Shown here: one piece after another, positions 40,232 to 64,000 of the stretch | Layout: every line of letters starts with the position of its first letter | Position numbering within the stretch: the stretch's first letter is position 1 | Assembly: GCA_034766995.1 (NCBI GenBank) | Contig: CM068314.1 | Location: 24,783,108-24,847,107, forward strand | Direction of reading: 5' to 3' | DNA length: 64,000 nucleotides | DNA from: Acanthacorydalis orientalis | Taxonomy: Eukaryota > Arthropoda > Insecta > Megaloptera > Corydalidae | Made by a program: the position numbers and the translations under genes | The notes under the pieces: model-generated | Seen by the model: only the letters and a program-made list of their open reading frames with translations | What the model was told of the DNA's origin: nothing | The model's database searches: none

Positions 40232-40837
40232 TTATTATTTTTAGCTGTGTATTAGCAACAAGTGGAAATCTTATTTCTCAGTATATATCTGGAGTAAAGT
40301 CGATAAATCAAGACAGTTTATTAGCTTATGCCTTATTTGGGTATTTTATAATTTTATAAATATATTAATGTTAATATCTTAAGTTTACTTTTTTCTTAGA
40401 TTATGTTTTGGAGGTACAATACCACATTACTTTTATTTAGTATTGGAAAAGAGTATTTCAAAACATAGTTCATTTATTATATTAAAGAAATTGTTAATTG
40501 AAAGATTGCTTTATGCACCCCTCTTTCAAGCATTTTCTTTATATGTTATACCAAGACTTGAAGGAAAGTCACATAATATTGCCATGATGCAACTTTATAT
40601 GCTTTATTGGTCTATATTACAAGCAAATTGGAAATGGTTAACATTAAGTCAAGTGATTAATTTAACATTTGTGCCTCCAATGGTAATAACAGTGAATAAA
40701 AAATGTTTTCTGTTTATAATTCAATGATTATTTTTTAGTTTCGTGTTCTTATTATGAATTTCATTGGGTTTTTTTGGGTCATTTATTTGGCCAATAAGCG
40801 ACGACAGCATCAACAAAAACAAGAAAAAAGAAAATAA
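40079..40837 (+). CDS. Pxmp2: Peroxisomal membrane protein 2-like (Mpv17/PMP22 family)
   Basis: Four exons: 40079-40167, 40245-40340, 40400-40682 and 40739-40837 (TAA 40835-40837). They give 188 residues, close to 195 in human PXMP2. Family signatures include NPVKTKALTC, GTIPHYFYLVLEK, LIERLLYAPLFQAFSLY, ILQANWKWLTLSQVINLTFV and FRVLIMNFIGFFWVIYLA. The family forms small membrane channels with four helices; PXMP2 passes small solutes across the peroxisomal membrane. The C-terminus is a basic, Gln/Lys-rich tail (RRRQHQQKQEKRK). PXMP2 is preferred over the mitochondrial Mpv17 paralogue because of the NP-x-TKA start and the FRVL-N ending, but the subgroup needs phylogeny. The first intron contains a TA array (40194-40227). 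A candidate AATAAA follows at 40989-40994. Confidence 0.9.
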
Positions 40838-42586
40838 AATCAAAATACATGTTATAACTAATTATTTTTAGGCAACATTCACATATATTTACTATATTTG
40901 AAATGGGAAGAAATATTTTTGTGTATCATTCAGGTATTAAGTATCAAAGGTACTATTATTTTTTAAAAGTGTTTTAGGTAATATTGAGAATAAATCTATT
41001 TTAAATATATTTTGGATTAATTTCATTTGTACTTATTTATATATTTCAGTATCTTCTTTAACATACTGTATAAAATAATTCTAACAGTAATAAACTTTTC
41101 TTATAACATTTGATCATTTTTATATATTTCTGTGTAATTAATGTTTTTGACCTGAAAATCTAAATTTATATATATATAAAAATACATACATATCTCTATA
41201 TACATGTTTAAAATCAAAGAAAGATTATTTTAAAATAGTATATGTGGAACACTAATATTATATCTGTTATCTTTGACCTTTATGTATTTTTGAATATTAT
41301 CTAATTTACATAGTAACTATATTATTTGAAATTTGTGTATGTATATATATATATATATATACACATGCACACACACACGCATGCATACACACATAAGACA
41401 TTTGAAAATAAAATTTATAAAAAACATTTACATTGAAACAAATATTAAGTTATTTTCATGAATAATCATTTATTATTTCTTGTCTAATTGAAAACAAATG
41501 GTATATTATTTTTTTTAACAAAAACACATTTCCACAAAAAAGTACCATTTATTGACTAGAACATTTATTTGTACAATTAAAAAGGTTAAAAACAAAAAGA
41601 ATAATAAAAGGATAACAATTATGTAAATAACAATGTTTTTACATACATAATTCAGTGTCAAAAGTGTATATAAATGTATTAATAATGCAATGCTCAACAT
41701 AAATACATAATTAGCTATTTTTTTCTATTTTTAATTTAAAGATCAATTAAATGATATGAAGTGTGAAGAAGTAGTAATCTTATAAGCTTTACGAACAACT
41801 TGGTTGCTACATATTTATAAAAGAAATTAATAACTTAAAATTAACTGTGAAGAATATCTAGCATACTAAAAAAAATAGGAAGCTATATTTTTGTTTGATT
41901 TATAATCATATCATTTGGAAATGCAGAAAATATTGAAACTATATTTAATTTTTAACTATTAAGAGATCTATTAACAAAAAATTAATTATATATATGTATA
42001 TATATATATAAACAAACACATTTTTTTTAAGTTAACCATGTTTTAAAGAATAATTATAAATAAATTTAAATTATTAATTGAAACTGGATTTGTACTAAGA
42101 ATTACTATTTTTTTAAATTGATTTAATATAATTATTGCACACTTAAAAAATTCATAAATATAAATAATATATTAATATACAGAAAAATTATAATAGAAAT
42201 ATGACTAGTTTATTTTAGGAATGAATAAGTTTGATAAGATTTTAATTTTTTGGAATGATTTAGTAATTTTTGATTTTTTTTTTGTTAAAAATGTAATGTT
42301 TTAAGTAATACTTTACCGTTATACACTATTTTGCAGTCATTAACTAATAAAAATTAAAAATGATTTCTATTCTTTTATAATTGTAGTGTAATAGTTTTAG
42401 AATATATAGAACCTAACAAAAATGGGAAAATATTTTAAATTAAATTAACCAATATTTTGAACTTTACTATGTAGAGTTCTGTATAGTCTAAAACATCTTT
42501 ATAACTACATTGTTTTATTAATTTATATTCAGTAGTGTTTGTAAAATTAAAACATTACTGAGATGTTTTTTTATAAATCAATTACA
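40838..42586. other. PXMP2-SRRM2 convergent intergenic region
   Basis: The two genes converge here. Apart from candidate polyadenylation signals for PXMP2 (AATAAA 40989-40994, 41089-41094) and for SRRM2 (minus-strand AATAAA at 42514-42519, 68 nt past the stop), I see only short TA/CA microsatellites near 41172 and 41345-41395 and AT-rich sequence. Confidence 0.6.
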
Positions 42587-61957
<19,371 letters not shown>

Positions 61958-62339
61958 CTTTGTAAAACAAAAATAAATAAACAAAAAATACAAAATGATT
62001 TTAAGGTGTTTATTTGTAAAATAATGTTTTTAGTTAGGAACACGCTAGGGTGAAAAGTTTGTATATTGATGTTTTTACATTGGTGTTATATTTATATAAA
62101 GTACACATTCATATACAATTGAAATCGGTTATAACGAGTACTGCGAGATCGTCTCTATTGCTTTGTCATACTTTTATTATAAGTAATAGGAAAATTCCAC
62201 CTAGACTTACATTTTTCTGTACAAATGCCAGCAGTGTAACTGTGTATATCGTTAGGAAGTAATATATGCATTATATAATAAATAAATATAAAATTAAACA
62301 ATATTATATTTATTTGCTATATAATACGTGTTATGTAAA

Positions 62340-62545
62340 ATAAGTGTTGATGTTCTCTCCCATGCGACGTATTCACTAGACCTAACCCCGTCAGATGATC
62401 ATCTGATCCGGTCGCTACAGCAACACTTAGCTTATACCCATTTTAAAACAGTTGAAGAGGTCCGACAATGCGTTGACGACTTCATCAACCCAAAGCCACC
62501 ATCTTTTTTTTTAGATAGAGCAAAGGTATATACAATAATGGAGAA
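62340..62545 (+). pseudogene. Mariner-type transposase C-terminal fragment, third lineage
   Basis: The plus frame reads SHATYSLDLTPSDDHLIRSL then QQHLAYTHFKTVEEVRQCVD and DDFINPKPPSFFLD. This corresponds to the YSPDLAPSD-type third catalytic Asp and the C-terminal helix region of mariner transposases. The conserved Pro of YSPDL has become Leu, and the normal ending is missing. It is clearly distinct from the other two mariner groups here. Confidence 0.75.
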
Positions 62546-63202
62546 TATTTTGAGGATTGAAACGTATTTATTTTTTCCGTAAATTAACATTCATTTTCTA
62601 TAAAAAGGCACCGAATTAATTTATATAACTAATGCATATGTATGTCCTTGGAAAAAATATATTCGTCGCTTTAAATTAAATAAAATTCGTCGCTTTAATT
62701 AAATATACAAACGTATTTTATAGGACTTAATTAAAATAATATGCCTATAAACAAATATATGACAAATGGTATTGATATATGCGTGATATGAGCTCGTTAT
62801 AAAAGTGAGAGTTTATGTAAAGTGTGGCTTTCGTTCATATACAAATGAATTTATAAACATTATAAATAAAAAAAAACAGTTGAAAAAAGAGAGATAACAT
62901 TAACATCTGATTTGAAAAAAAAACAAATATTGATTTACTTTAACTATAATAATCGAAATAACGTTAAAACCAACATTAATAATTACAAATAATGCATGTA
63001 TTGAAAAGAAATGCTTTAAAATAACAAGAATAAATTTTATTTTTTATTGTTTTATGTTCTACATATATTTACTATAAGTTATATTTTAGATACCCGTTAT
63101 AATCAGACTGGAGTACTTAAATACATAAAGAAAGGGTATAAGTTGTTAGCTCTTTGGATTGACTGGACAGATAACTGGAAACAGTCTTAATATTGATGTA
63201 CA

Positions 63203-63270
63203 GGTAACACCCGTTTAACGCGGAGGGTACGTTCCACAAAAATCTCGCGTAAGCAAATCGCATTCAAATC
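63203..63270. repeat. MITE-like segment
   Basis: The sequence GTTTAACGCGGAGGGTACGT then TCCACAAAAATCTCGCGTAA is GC-richer than its surroundings. It parallels GGTTCCCCAAAAATATCATG in the element at 50922-51248, suggesting one MITE superfamily. Its boundaries are not determined. Confidence 0.35.
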
Positions 63271-64000
63271 AAATTTTATTGATCATAATATCCTACACGT
63301 CAACGGTTGAGCTAGGTGACAGTTGTTTAATGTAATTTTATACGGTGCCAGTACTGTTGCCTGCAGACTAACCATGTTTATAAATTTGTCCGTGCTTTAG
63401 TTTCTGAAATTTTTCAAGTCTGAAATATTTGTTGTGGCCGGGAAAAATTTTCAAAAACCGGCCTAGCAATTGAAAGCACTACTACGCTATACTTATCTAC
63501 AAATCACGTTATGAGAAACATTTAATACAAAACGATAGGTTACGTTTCAAACTTTTTTTTCCCACATAAAACACCAAATATATTTTAATATTAATACATT
63601 GTCGACAGGCAATTTTATGCAAAAACTACCCCGTGTCACCAGCTATTTTCTCGTATGATAGACTGTCTAGCACTCGCCTAAATGTAATGGTACACAACAG
63701 GTTTTGCAAATATATCTAGTTTCGGTCCGCTTTTCTTTTGAAGAGCATGTTCGAATGGATTTTTTTAAGCTAGTAACTATTTTTTCTAATATTTTGTTAT
63801 TTTCCATATTTTATTATCTTTGCCGGATTATACGTTTTAATACTGATACATCCTCTCCATGGTATCATTGCTTTGTCAAATTATAACTGCTGTTTAGCTG
63901 CATACAAAGACTGAATTTTGTTAATAAAGTAATCCAAAAGATGTCGAATTTTGTGACGTCTTCCTTGATTAAATGTAGTTTATGACTTATCACTAAGATG

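Larger units (their letters stand above)
61958..64000 (-). other. SRRM2 intron continuing past right edge
   Basis: Upstream of the first visible SRRM2 exon. It contains a mariner C-terminal fragment (62340-62545) and a MITE-like segment (63203-63270). I looked for the expected preceding Cwc21-domain exon and saw none. The rest is AT-rich and unassigned. Confidence 0.5.

Overview
The window is animal nuclear DNA, almost certainly from an insect. Genes are interrupted by spliceosomal introns, base composition is very AT-rich, long (TA)n microsatellites recur every few kilobases, and remnants of mariner/Tc1, foldback and hAT-like transposons fill introns. The first gene is the insect phototransduction gene Ttd14. 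Order is not determined; Hymenoptera is plausible but only a guess.

Layout: (1) 1-20892, plus strand: the 3' seven exons of Ttd14. Two tiny 38-nt exons (4607-4644, 9287-9324) sit in introns of several kilobases filled with transposon debris; five exons then cluster at 19160-20892. The P-loop exon lies off the left edge. (2) 23182-25598, plus: complete Prp19 (U-box/WD40 spliceosomal E3 ligase), 7 exons, 505 aa, with one GC-AG intron. (3) 25890-26966, minus: an unexplained intact 358-codon ORF with many hydrophobic segments. (4) 27018-39498, minus: complete GCN1 (HEAT-repeat activator of the eIF2alpha kinase GCN2), 32 exons, 2672 aa, every junction checked for phase. (5) 39499-40078: a 580-bp divergent promoter region holding a long TA array. 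(6) 40079-40837, plus: complete PXMP2-like peroxisomal membrane channel, 4 exons, 188 aa. (7) 42587-61957, minus: the 3' eight exons of an SRRM2 (SRm300/Cwc21-domain) spliceosome SR-repeat protein, with alternative 3' ends and a candidate 378-nt cassette exon; its 5' exons lie beyond the right edge.

Prp19 and SRRM2 are both spliceosome components, but nothing suggests co-regulation. Only GCN1/PXMP2 share an obvious divergent promoter.

The most notable observations beyond ordinary annotation are: the long intact ORF between Prp19 and GCN1; two phase-symmetric candidate cassette exons in giant introns (Ttd14 17288-17383; SRRM2 56213-56590); competing terminal exons in SRRM2; the GC-AG intron in Prp19; a 1.1-kb foldback element; a smaller foldback family with three to four copies, one of them invaded by mariner; and TA-targeting transposons lodged in TA microsatellites. 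No prokaryote-type system, CRISPR array or viral gene was seen. Intron-exon coordinates were derived by hand from reading frame, splice signals and family knowledge, so they need transcript confirmation.
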